Both the position numbers and the translations under genes were made by a program. Positions 1-7,593 of a stretch of 64,000 bases of DNA are shown piece after piece. Source of the stretch: Corynebacterium sp. NML130628 (GTDB lineage: Bacteria > Actinomycetota > Actinomycetes > Mycobacteriales > Mycobacteriaceae); contig NZ_MLAL01000021.1 in NCBI RefSeq assembly GCF_001875665.1, positions 1 to 64,000 of the forward strand, read 5' to 3'. Below the pieces are notes generated by a model. That model was not told the origin of the DNA. It made no database searches and saw only the letters and a list, made by a program, of their open reading frames with translations. Every line of letters begins with the position of its first letter. The first letter of the stretch is position 1.

Positions 1-18
1 CGGGGTTGGTGTTGTAGT

Positions 19-564
19 GTGCCCAATCCCTCTCGGGTGGGTTTGGTATCAGCGGGGGAATATCGTGCGGGGACATGGGCGGGGACCTCCTTCGGTTCGG
101 CGCTCACAACCAGCCTGCCACCTAGGGGCATTGTCATCCTCGGCAAATCATCCGTCGGCAAAACATACCTGGCCCAAGCACTGCTTACCGCTGCGTGCAG
201 AAACGACTACTCTGCCCGTTTCTTCCGCACAGACACCCTGGCCAACCAGCTGATGGTGCTACGCCATGATGACACAGCACGCATGGAGTTTCTTCAAGAC
301 TTACACCTTGCAGACGTACTCGTGCTTGATGACTTCTTAACAACGCCGATTGATGCTGCCACAGCACACCAGCTGCTCAACATTCTTGCTGAGCGTGAAC
401 ACCGGGGCTCAACCATTGTCACCTCCCAGTTCACACCCGATGAGTGGTACAAGTCCATCCCGGATGCTGTCATCGCCGAGTCGATACTCAATCGGCTTGT
501 CGTTGGTGCTGAGATCATCACACTCGAAGGACCAAACATGCGCCTCGAAGCCAATACGCAGTAG
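19..564 (+). pseudogene. IS21-family IstB-type ATPase, 5'-truncated remnant
   Basis: IstB is the ATP-dependent helper of the IS21 transposase. The readable protein has a Walker A motif (GKSSVGKT, residues 42-49) and a Walker B motif (DVLVLDDF, about 99-106), followed by the IstB-like stretch TIVTSQFTPDEW. The first 30 or so residues do not resemble an IstB N-terminus, and no IstA gene is visible at the window edge, so the copy appears truncated. The C-terminus runs straight into the terminal repeats of the element. The family call is confident; intactness is doubtful because the left side lies outside the window. Confidence 0.75.
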
Positions 565-576
565 CGGCTCATAGTC

Positions 577-643
577 AACGCCCGGGTGTTACCCGATACT
601 CACCCGGGCGTTACTGGATACTCACCACGGTGTTACTAAATCC
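577..643. repeat. IS21-type end: 22-bp tandem repeats and a 12-bp inverted repeat
   Basis: Two adjacent 22-bp units start with GTTAC and share GATACTCACC (588-609 and 610-631). A third partial unit follows at 632. A perfect 12-bp inverted repeat, AACGCCCGGGTG and CACCCGGGCGTT, lies at 577-588 and 601-612. Tandem internal repeats just inside an end are a known feature of IS21 elements, where the transposase binds. The location right after istB fits the right end of the element. Confidence 0.6.
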
Positions 644-820
644 GTGGTCCTAACAGCTATCGCGTCCCCATTCGTGGCCATGTCTCAGTCGTTTAGCAAG
701 CAGGCGAATACGCTCTGGTACGAGATTTTCGATGTCGTCAAAGCCAACTCGCTGGTGGACTACTCGGGGCCGACTCCTGCGGATAACGTGATGGAACGGC
801 TACTTCAGGCACGCTCATAG
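641..820 (+). pseudogene. 3' fragment of an unidentified gene next to the IS end
   Basis: An open frame beginning inside the IS end and stopping at 818-820 encodes about 59 residues, including SPFVAMSQSFSKQANTLWYE and ending MERLLQARS. It has protein-like composition. An internal ATG at 680 would give 46 residues but has no clear ribosome-binding site. It is probably the C-terminus of a host or plasmid gene cut by the insertion sequence. I do not recognise the family. Confidence 0.35.
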
Positions 821-2050
821 TTATTGGCGTAGTGCGGGTGCGGTGTGGGCGTAGATGACGACCACTGCAATCAAGGCGATACAGACGGCGAAGGGTGCCA
901 GCGGGTTCCACCCGTAAAGGGCGGTCGAAGCCAGCGGGGCAATCGCGTACGCCAACCCATTATTAGCGTTGATGATGCCAGCCACTGCGCCTTGCTCATC
1001 TGCACTCATCTTCAAGGTTGGGCCAGTGTTGTACCCGGGCATCGCCAGTCCCATACCTACCCCCAGCACGATACACCCGACAACCAGTAAAGCGTGCGAG
1101 GAGGTAGGCCAAATGAGCACAGTTGCAACTAGTGTAATGGCCAGACCAGTACGTAAAAGCTTCGCTGCTCCCCACCCTGTCTTTGGAGCAATCACCGCTT
1201 GGGCAATGATCATGGTCACGCCCATGATGGTCAGGTAAATCGCGGAAATACCTGCGGTCGCAGTTGCCGACAGAGCGAAGCGGTCTTGGACAGTGAATCC
1301 AAAAATCGTAGCAACAGAAGAAAACACAAGAAACATCACCAGACCAGTTGCTAGCCAGGGAGCTACACGCGGATCAGTGAAGCGAATCCGTTGAGGCTTT
1401 GCAAAAAGTTGCCCTCGGCTTTGAGGTGCGAAACTCACCAAGAGAACAACCAGACCAATCACCATCACAACGGGCATGACCACCAAGGGCAAGAGCAGGC
1501 CACCAGCAGCGGCTAACACACCTCCAGTAACACCTCCAACAATGGAGGCCATCCCTTGAGCCGCTCCAATCATGCCCAGTGCTTTTACCCGCCCGTTCTC
1601 GCTGGCAGCATGCGTGACCAGGTGGGCTTGCGCGGTCGGGGCGATCGCTGAAATCCCTCCACCATAGAGCAAACCACGAGTGATCACAACACCAAAAACT
1701 AGTCCGACACCGCCAACTACCTGGTTCATCCCCAGGTAGGAGACAATACCGAAGGCGCTCAAAGCGATGATCGCGATCACAAGCCCGGCAGCGAGTACAC
1801 GTTTAGCGCCGACACGTTGGGAAGCTCGCCCCCAATAAGCACTCAAGCTCGCTAGTACAATCGCTGCCAAAGAGATAGTGGCGCCAATATGCCATTCCCG
1901 CAATCCCATCTGTCGTGACAGTGGCGCGATGATCGGATTGAGAATCATTTGCCCCATAAAGGCGAGAAAAACGATTCCCACTACCAGGTTTGCTTGCGCT
2001 CCTGGATCAATAGAGCTCTGTGTCGGCTTATTACTACGAGGGTCGGGCAT
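821..2050 (-). CDS. MFS multidrug-type efflux transporter
   Basis: A roughly 409-residue membrane protein with about 12 hydrophobic segments and a loop between segments 2 and 3 (AYWGRASQRVGAKRV) like the A-motif of drug/proton antiporters of the Major Facilitator Superfamily. The ATG at 2050 is chosen because GGAG lies 7 nt upstream; a GTG one codon earlier is possible. It is transcribed divergently from a TetR-family gene across an 88-bp region holding two operator-like sites. This is the classic arrangement of an inducible exporter and its repressor. The substrate cannot be told from the sequence. Confidence 0.85.
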   Translation of the reverse strand: MPDPRSNKPTQSSIDPGAQANLVVGIVFLAFMGQMILNPIIAPLSRQMGLREWHIGATISLAAIVLASLSAYWGRASQRVGAKRVLAAGLVIAIIALSAFGIVSYLGMNQVVGGVGLVFGVVITRGLLYGGGISAIAPTAQAHLVTHAASENGRVKALGMIGAAQGMASIVGGVTGGVLAAAGGLLLPLVVMPVVMVIGLVVLLVSFAPQSRGQLFAKPQRIRFTDPRVAPWLATGLVMFLVFSSVATIFGFTVQDRFALSATATAGISAIYLTIMGVTMIIAQAVIAPKTGWGAAKLLRTGLAITLVATVLIWPTSSHALLVVGCIVLGVGMGLAMPGYNTGPTLKMSADEQGAVAGIINANNGLAYAIAPLASTALYGWNPLAPFAVCIALIAVVVIYAHTAPALRQ

Positions 2051-2062
2051 CACTACACTCCA

Positions 2063-2113
2063 TTACTAGAACACTGTTTCACTTAGGGATATTGTAGAAT
2101 GGTGTTCTAGTAA
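2063..2113. promoter_or_regulatory. Two tandem TetR-type operators between the pump and its regulator
   Basis: Two 15-bp near-palindromes are visible: TAGAACACTGTTTCA at 2067-2081 and TAGAATGGTGTTCTA at 2095-2109. They share the half-site TAGAA and its complement and are centred 28 bp apart. The outer halves extend to a 12-bp perfect inverted repeat, TTACTAGAACAC (2063-2074) and GTGTTCTAGTAA (2102-2113). Position between divergent genes implies that the regulator represses both its own gene and the transporter. Binding is inferred. Confidence 0.75.
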
Positions 2114-2141
2114 GGGTCAAGGAATAAGTTAGGGTCACCTT

Positions 2142-2819
2142 ATGAACACTGTGCTAACGGGGCGAAGGGCTGGGCTATCACGCGAGCTGATTGTCAAACA
2201 AGCTGTACAGTTAAGCGCGATCAGTGGCGTTGAGGGATGGTCAGTACGGGACATTGCCCGTGAACTGGGCGTGGTTCCCTCAGTGATTTATCATTATTTT
2301 CCAAACAAGGAAGCCATTTGTGATGCTGTTGTAGACCGGGTATGTGTCGGGATTGAAGTTCCCGACCCGGACCTTGAATGGAAAGCCTGGTTTCGAGCTA
2401 TGGCTCACAATCTACGCCCCGCATTGTTAGCATATCCGGGGATTACCGACAGGTTCGCGCGGGGCAAGTTCACCGAACAGTTTTTGCCGATGATCGATGG
2501 AGCCTGGGCCAAACTACAAGAAGCTGGGTTTGGTGACAATTCGCCTGTGGCCTACACAATTATCGCGAACTCGATCATCCACACGATCGGAGCGAGAAAC
2601 CTGCGCGCATCCAATCAAATCCAGCCTCGCCACAACCTGCACGAAATGCTTGTCAGGCTTGAGCCTATGATGGCTCAATCTGTTGGACTGACCAGTATTG
2701 TCAACTCTTACCTGGAGCCTCTCTCACACCCTGATGAAGAAGAAGCGATGTCCGAGGAATACTACGACCTCGTCATCGATGTGATTCTAGACGGCATCGA
2801 ACACACCCTGCTGCCTTAA
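2142..2819 (+). CDS. TetR-family transcriptional regulator
   Basis: A 225-residue protein with an N-terminal helix-turn-helix at about residues 35-56 (WSVRDIARELGVVPSVIYHY followed by FPNKEAI), the hallmark of TetR repressors. The remaining 160 residues form a ligand-binding-type helical domain resembling the C-terminal domain of tetracycline-repressor-like proteins. It is divergent from the MFS exporter, with two palindromic sites between them, so it most likely represses the exporter and itself and is released by an exported compound. The inducer is unknown. Confidence 0.88.
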   Translation: MNTVLTGRRAGLSRELIVKQAVQLSAISGVEGWSVRDIARELGVVPSVIYHYFPNKEAICDAVVDRVCVGIEVPDPDLEWKAWFRAMAHNLRPALLAYPGITDRFARGKFTEQFLPMIDGAWAKLQEAGFGDNSPVAYTIIANSIIHTIGARNLRASNQIQPRHNLHEMLVRLEPMMAQSVGLTSIVNSYLEPLSHPDEEEAMSEEYYDLVIDVILDGIEHTLLP

Positions 2820-2909
2820 CTCTGACCCACTTCTCAATCATCGTCTTAGTGAGCGCCCGCACAGCTGTGTACTTCAACACAGCGGATGTAGCCCAGTTGA
2901 TAAGCCGGG

Positions 2910-2984
2910 TCAGTTCACGTTCACCCCCGCGTTCTCATGGTCACGGAGACGGTTAAGTAGTTCTTCCTGATACGGATTATTCAT
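2910..2984 (-). CDS. Tiny phage-associated ORF (24 aa)
   Basis: A minus-strand ORF starting MNNPYQEELLNRLRDHEN and ending after 24 residues at a TGA. It has a good ribosome-binding site (GAAGGG about 6 nt before the ATG) and lies 81 bp downstream of the capsid gene on the same strand. Phage head operons often contain such small genes after the capsid gene. No function can be assigned. The RBS and the context are the only support. Confidence 0.4.
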   Translation of the reverse strand: MNNPYQEELLNRLRDHENAGVNVN

Positions 2985-3065
2985 GGTGTGCCCTTCATCC
3001 AGGTATGGGTAAAGGGGGCCAAGGCACACACCCTGACCCCTTCGCTGTCTGCTACGGGCTAGCGT

Positions 3066-3951
3066 CTACTCGGTAGCACCCGCCGTGGTCGGCTCCGCCA
3101 CATCCTGTTCAGCCGTCGCCAGCGCCTCCGGGCGGATCACGGAACCGCCGTACACCTGGAGGCCCGTAATCGCACGGGTGAAACGGAACGGCAGCATGGA
3201 CGATTCCTCCACCTCCGTGATCTGGTAGCCGAACGAGGTAGCCATCGGGTGGCCCGCAATGACCACCTCACGGCCCGCCACCGTCGGCACCGTCGGCGCG
3301 GAAATGATGCGGAACCCGAGCAGGCGACCAATCTCACCGTTCAAGAGATTGCTGTTGTTCACTGCCTTGTCCAGGCGCTCGTCGTACAGCAACGCCGATT
3401 CCATCTCCGGGCCAACCATCACGAAACGGTCAGTCTTCGGAACCGAAGTGGCGTTGAGTTTCTTACGCAGCGCCACCAGCGTCTTGTACGCGTCCTTCTT
3501 CTCAATGTCGAGCGGGAGGGTGCCCACCTTGTTGGAGTTCTTCACTCCGTCCTTCATGAGCTTACCGATGTAGGTATCGACCTGCTCGGACATGCCTTCC
3601 TCTGCCTCGCTGACTGCCTCCGGCTTCACGTCCAGAGCAGACTGGACGGAAGATACCAGCGGAATCTTGAAGTTGAAGTAGTCGCCCTGGTCGGTCTTGA
3701 ACTTACGCTCTCCGAACTCGACATCTTCAACAATCATGTCTTCGGACTCGTCGTACTTACGGATGGTGGGGACGGCCAAGGTTGGAGACAACAACCTCGT
3801 CACCCTTGCCCTTGATTTCACCTTCGAATTCGCGGTTCGTCACGCCTTCCTGCGCGAATGCCCAGGTCTCCTTGAGCGGCTGCATGAGCGCGGACGCGAC
3901 AACGGGGCCAATTACCGGATCCCAGTTCTTGTGGGACTGTGGAGTTGCCAT
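3066..3951 (-). pseudogene. Phage major capsid protein (HK97-like), 1-nt frameshift
   Basis: Two overlapping frames join into one capsid-like protein of about 294 residues. The 5' frame starts MATPQSHKNWDPVIGP at 3951, with a strong AGGAGG ribosome-binding site. It runs to VVVSNLGRP, then leaves frame at a GGGG run (3768-3771). The second frame continues TIRKYDESEDMIVEDVEFGE to the stop at 3066. Removing one G restores a continuous reading frame. Length and position after a scaffold gene fit an HK97-fold capsid protein of siphoviruses. The lesion is either genuine decay or a sequencing error in a homopolymer. Confidence 0.75.
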
Positions 3952-3976
3952 AGTGTGTTCCTCCTAGTGGAAACTG

Positions 3977-4704
3977 TTAGCGGCTGATACGGCCTTCCTC
4001 CACTGCCTTGTTGATTTCCTCAAACTTGCCCTGTGCGTACAGGCGGTTGAGGTCATCGGCGGTGAGGATTCGGCCATCGTTGTTGTTCGTGGGGCTGGGG
4101 TTCCGCTGGTGCGGGGTGCTACCCCACCCGCCTTGAACTGTGGGAATGAGTTGAGCGTGTTGGTGACGAGTTCGCCAGCCTTACTGTCCCACTCGTCGCT
4201 GCCCCACTTCGGGAGATCACCTACACCACGGAGATACGGCACAAGCATGTCGGGGGCTGCCCCGTTTTCCTTCGCCAGCTTGCGTAGGGTGTTGTCCTCG
4301 CGCATTCGGTCGAGTTCGGCCTGGAGCTTGTCACGCTCGGCTTCTCGTTCCTGCGCGGCGGCCTTGGCCTGCTTGATTTGTTCCTCCGAGTCTTCGTCGG
4401 ACGGTTCAAAACCGAGTACCTGCGCGAGTTTCTTCAACGTCGCTGCCTGTTCTTCCGCCTGCTTCGCCTTCACTCGGCGGTCGCCGTTCTCGTTCTTCAA
4501 CTTGCGGTTTTCCGCTTCGTATCGGGCGAGCTGCTTACGTAGCGCGTCAAGGTCTACGGCTTCGTCCGCCTCGTTGGCCTGCGCCTCGCCTAGGTGTTCA
4601 CCGGCTTGGGTGTAGTTGCCCTGCTCGGTGTCGTGCTGGGCTTGCTGCGCCTTGTCAGCGGCCTGCTGTGCGAGGTCTGCGGGGGTGGTGTTTTCATCCG
4701 ACAT
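3977..4704 (-). pseudogene. Phage scaffolding-type protein, frameshifted near the C-terminus
   Basis: The protein begins MSDENTTPADLAQQAADKAQ and has a long charged coiled-coil segment (about residues 55-145), as in phage capsid scaffolding proteins. A good AGGAG site precedes the ATG. After GGVAPRTSGTPAP the annotated frame turns into arginine/serine-rich nonsense ending at 3964. The neighbouring frame continues sensibly (TNNNDGRILTADDLNRLYAQ, then GKFEEINKAVEEGRISR) to a stop at 3977. The break is at a GGGG run (4091-4094); adding one base would restore about 242 residues. The gene lies 25 bp upstream of the capsid gene. Confidence 0.7.
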
Positions 4705-4789
4705 GTGGTTTGTCTCCTCATTGGGGGCTTGGGTGGTGTTCCACGCCTTGGTGGTAACGGGGAGGAGTATCGCGGAGTCAGGGTGGCGG

Positions 4790-5050
4790 TCAGTGTTGCG
4801 TGACGGTCACCCAGGCGGAATCGTCCTCACACACCTGCCAGTACCACTCCGGCCACGTATCAGCGTTGGAAGGCAAAGCCACAACCCCTGTAGGGGTTAC
4901 CCACGCGGGAGCGTCACCAACCACCATGGGCACTGTTTCCTCCGGCATTACCATCGCCTCGTCACCGTAAACAACCACCCGGTTAGACCACAGGCGTTCG
5001 GGCAGCGCCTCCCTAGCGCGCTCCACCGCCCGTGCTGCAACGTCAATCAA
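4790..5050 (-). CDS. Hypothetical phage head-region protein (86 aa)
   Basis: A TTG-started ORF with GGTGAT upstream encodes 86 residues containing two tryptophan-rich pieces (TWPEWYWQVCEDDSAW). Its start overlaps by 8 nt the stop of the preceding minus-strand frame, as is usual in phage operons. It lies 85 bp upstream of the scaffold gene in the remnant head operon. I do not recognise the family; a small structural or accessory role is only a guess from position. Confidence 0.5.
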   Translation of the reverse strand: MIDVAARAVERAREALPERLWSNRVVVYGDEAMVMPEETVPMVVGDAPAWVTPTGVVALPSNADTWPEWYWQVCEDDSAWVTVTQH

Positions 5051-5234
5051 CGCTAATCACCGCCAAAACTTCATCCGTAGGTGTCAAATCGTCCGTGCGC
5101 ATCATCGTCAGCGAACCCGCCTTCAACTTCTTCAACCGTTCGTCAACATTGATTAGTCCATCTGATGACTGGCCCTCAAACCACTTGATCTCGCCGTCCT
5201 CTTTAACCCAGTTCCAGATATGGCCGCTCCTAGT
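5043..5234 (-). pseudogene. Fragment of a phage gene
   Basis: An open minus-strand frame ends at TGA (5043-5045), overlapping the start of the next gene. It reads IWNWVKEDGEIKWFEGQSSD and then INVDERLKKLKAGSL, which is protein-like. No acceptable start codon with a ribosome-binding site is seen, and the frame closes a few codons further upstream, so this is probably the 3' end of a truncated gene marking the edge of the surviving prophage segment. The family was not recognised. Confidence 0.4.
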
Positions 5235-5324
5235 GTGTGCACGGCACGTACCGGGACATCATCGCGGGGTTCCTCGGGACGGTCGAAGGGTTATAGAGCG
5301 TGGCGTGGGGTCGGATTGGCCGTT

Positions 5325-5810
5325 TTAAAAAATAATGCTTTGTTGCCTTAAGAAATCAAACTCTGTCATGCACTGCACTCCCAAGCCATCAGCAGCGTCA
5401 GGCAGCTTGACCCGTGTTTGCTTCTTCGGGCTCGGGGTCTCGTTTGTGATCACGGTAAAACTTCGGGCATGCCCACTAGCCACCACCCAAGAATCTGCGA
5501 CGCTCAGAAACTCTCGTATCGCACTTTCTTTATAAGGATCATCCTTACGAGCACGCACCCACTGCGTCACCTCACGATAGGAGTTAACTTCTTCCTGCGT
5601 CTGAGTGAGAATCTGCGTCTTAGGGACAAAGTCTCTCAGCCACTGTGACTTTTCATCATCGCGTTTCAGCAATTCATTTTCTACAGACTGGTGAAAATAA
5701 AATTGCCCTTCGGAAAAGAATGCATCGAACTGCCGCCAGTACGATTCAAAAATGTCCCGCGGACGGTGATTGAACGCACCGATCACGATATTCGTATCGA
5801 TGAGGTACAC
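5325..5810 (-). CDS. DUF4411-family PIN-like protein (putative toxin)
   Basis: A 161-residue protein starting with GTG and opening with MYLIDTNIVIGAF, the first acidic motif of PIN-like nuclease domains (conserved Asp in LIDTN). Further acidic motifs follow: VADSWVVASG in the second half and VITNETPSPKK near the end. Length and motif order fit DUF4411. The GTG immediately follows the stop of the ImmA-like gene, and AGGAGGTC lies inside the end of that gene, so translation is coupled. DUF4411 proteins are often paired with ImmA/IrrE-type proteases in toxin-antitoxin-like modules. RNase activity is inferred. Confidence 0.75.
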   Translation of the reverse strand: MYLIDTNIVIGAFNHRPRDIFESYWRQFDAFFSEGQFYFHQSVENELLKRDDEKSQWLRDFVPKTQILTQTQEEVNSYREVTQWVRARKDDPYKESAIREFLSVADSWVVASGHARSFTVITNETPSPKKQTRVKLPDAADGLGVQCMTEFDFLRQQSIIF

Positions 5811-6956
5811 CTATGCGACCTCCTGCATACGAGTAACCGCATTTTTCAGCGTCGCAGTCTTTGCAATGCCCAGTTGGCGCGAAGCTTCCTCGTGAGAAAT
5901 TGCGCCATCTGCATATGCGCCGGTTACAGTGTCCAAGAACCGGCCACCCAGCCGAGACTTCAACGTGACGAAGAAGTCACCGCCTCCACTAACAATCGGA
6001 GGCGTAGGGTTCGAGGGACGTTGCCGAAGGAATTCCTGCACTTGTGGTTTGCCAAGGCGGCGCTGCCCCACAAGGGACCACAGTGCCGTATCCGCGCTTA
6101 CCCGGTACGCATCGTATGCCCATTCAGTGATGCGTTTCAGATCGGGATTTCTGTCCCACTCCTGCAACAACGCATGCTGCGGCAGAAGCAGGGCAGCTGC
6201 AAACCTGTTACACCATCGCTCCACATCGTGATGATCATTCATGGCACCTGTGAGACCTTCTGCAGCGAGCAGTACGTGGCCTAACTCGTGAGCAAGGCTG
6301 AAGTACTGCCCAACTTTGTAATCACTGCCGTTAACGAAGATCAAGGGATAGGGACCATCGAACAGTGTGAAAGCTCGAAACTCGTCGATGTCGAGTTTGC
6401 GGTGGTTGTTATTTCCAAGTACGGAGTTTCGCATCACTAAGACACCGCAGTGCTCAATTGCATCCGCTAATTCCAGCACATTCTCCCGACCAGTGGTCGC
6501 TTTACCCGGCCTCCATCCGGCATCGGCAAGCTGGGGTAGCAATGCACACACCGCATCGTCCGGGCTATCACGCAGTGTCCAGGCACCACCGAAATTTGGA
6601 GGATCAATTCCTTCCGCGCGCGCAAATTCTGCATACCAGCTCAAGCGGCGCTCACAGGTATAAATCGTCTCCTTCAACGCTGGGCTGAACTCAGTTACTT
6701 TCTTACTATCCACGGTGCGAAAATCTGGGAAATCCGGCTGATCGTCCGTGGGGCCGTCGAGAAGCAAGTAACCGAACGGGATACATGCAAGCGATGCCAA
6801 GTGCTCAGCCTGACGCAGCGTCGGCGACACCTTGCCTTCCAGCCATTGCCGGACCAACCGAAAATCACTTCTTTGGGCAAGTTCTTCCACCGTGCTGCCG
6901 GTACGCTGCAGCGCCCAGCGCAGCGTCGGCTCTGCAATGTCGACTCGAACAGCCAT
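5811..6956 (-). CDS. ImmA/IrrE-family metallopeptidase with XRE-like N-terminus
   Basis: A 381-residue protein with an N-terminal helix-turn-helix-like region (ALQRTGSTVEELAQRSDFRL and a following WLEGKVSPTL). A central zinc-protease motif follows, HELGH in YFSLAHELGHVLLAAEGLTG, with a later ERWCNRFAAALLLP supplying the usual third ligand region of ImmA. The ATG at 6956 has GGGAGG 6 nt upstream. It is directly followed, with no gap, by the DUF4411 gene. ImmA-type proteases cleave repressors; in this pairing it may act as the antitoxin or regulator of the downstream nuclease-like protein. Confidence 0.8.
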   Translation of the reverse strand: MAVRVDIAEPTLRWALQRTGSTVEELAQRSDFRLVRQWLEGKVSPTLRQAEHLASLACIPFGYLLLDGPTDDQPDFPDFRTVDSKKVTEFSPALKETIYTCERRLSWYAEFARAEGIDPPNFGGAWTLRDSPDDAVCALLPQLADAGWRPGKATTGRENVLELADAIEHCGVLVMRNSVLGNNNHRKLDIDEFRAFTLFDGPYPLIFVNGSDYKVGQYFSLAHELGHVLLAAEGLTGAMNDHHDVERWCNRFAAALLLPQHALLQEWDRNPDLKRITEWAYDAYRVSADTALWSLVGQRRLGKPQVQEFLRQRPSNPTPPIVSGGGDFFVTLKSRLGGRFLDTVTGAYADGAISHEEASRQLGIAKTATLKNAVTRMQEVA

Positions 6957-7097
6957 CACTCACCTCCCGCTAGTTACGTAGTTTTTACCTTAGCGGAGGA
7001 GCCCGACAAACATCTCTGGGTAGCTACAGCTAGCAAATTGCGACAGGCGAGATAGTCCAGCGCTAAGTCCGAAAAGCCAAGCTGCGACACGTATCTA

Positions 7098-7298
7098 CTA
7101 GACACCAGAGAAGTATCGGGAGTGGGACCGACGGAGGTTTTCTTCGTTGGCACTAGCCACCGCCACAATCTCAACATCGGGGTCAGTATTGTCTCGGTCC
7201 AAGCGCAGTCGCGCACGCGTAGCCTCAGAAAGCGAGTCAAACTTCTTACACCGGACAGTTCCCTTTTTGCGATGGTATTCAATCAAGAATGCGGGCAT
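7098..7298 (-). CDS. Small hypothetical protein upstream of the ImmA/DUF4411 pair
   Basis: A 66-residue protein (70 if the upstream GTG at 7310 is used) beginning MPAFLIEYHRKKGTVRCKKF and including the basic stretch EATRARLRLDRDN. The site AAGGAG lies too close to the GTG (1 nt) and about 13 nt from the ATG at 7298, so the ATG is preferred without certainty. It sits 140 bp upstream of the ImmA-like gene on the same strand and may belong to the same defence-like module. The family was not recognised. Confidence 0.55.
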   Translation of the reverse strand: MPAFLIEYHRKKGTVRCKKFDSLSEATRARLRLDRDNTDPDVEIVAVASANEENLRRSHSRYFSGV

Positions 7299-7310
7299 AG
7301 GGCTTTTCAC

Positions 7311-7593
7311 TCTCCTTCCTGTGCGATGTTTGACCGTACTCTAACCAGGCCAAGAGCCAAAAGACACCCCGCAACACCCCGTCAATTGGATGTGCGTATC
7401 CCCTTATCCATGGTCACCTGATAGGATGCATCCGAACGCCCCGAGGCGCCTCTGCGAAAGCATGCACCCGGGGCTCCCGTGTTTCGGCCGTCTTTCGGCA
7501 CCGCGAACCCCCGTTCGAACATCGCCCGAGCACTGTCGGGGCTGCATGCTTCAATGAAGTCAACAAATGATAGTTGATTGAGAGGTGCAGGTC
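7311..7593. other. Divergent intergenic region
   Basis: No gene was seen here. The segment separates the minus-strand small gene from the plus-strand ATPase/BRCT gene. It contains GC-rich imperfect dyads around 7436-7480 without a T tract. The ribosome-binding site GAGAGG (7580-7585) lies before the ATG at 7594. Confidence 0.4.

Noticed and set aside
5236-5300. Short plus-strand C-terminus-like frame (GTYRDIIAGFLGTVEGL)
   Set aside because: Only about 20 codons after a stop with no start; cannot be told from chance at a prophage boundary.
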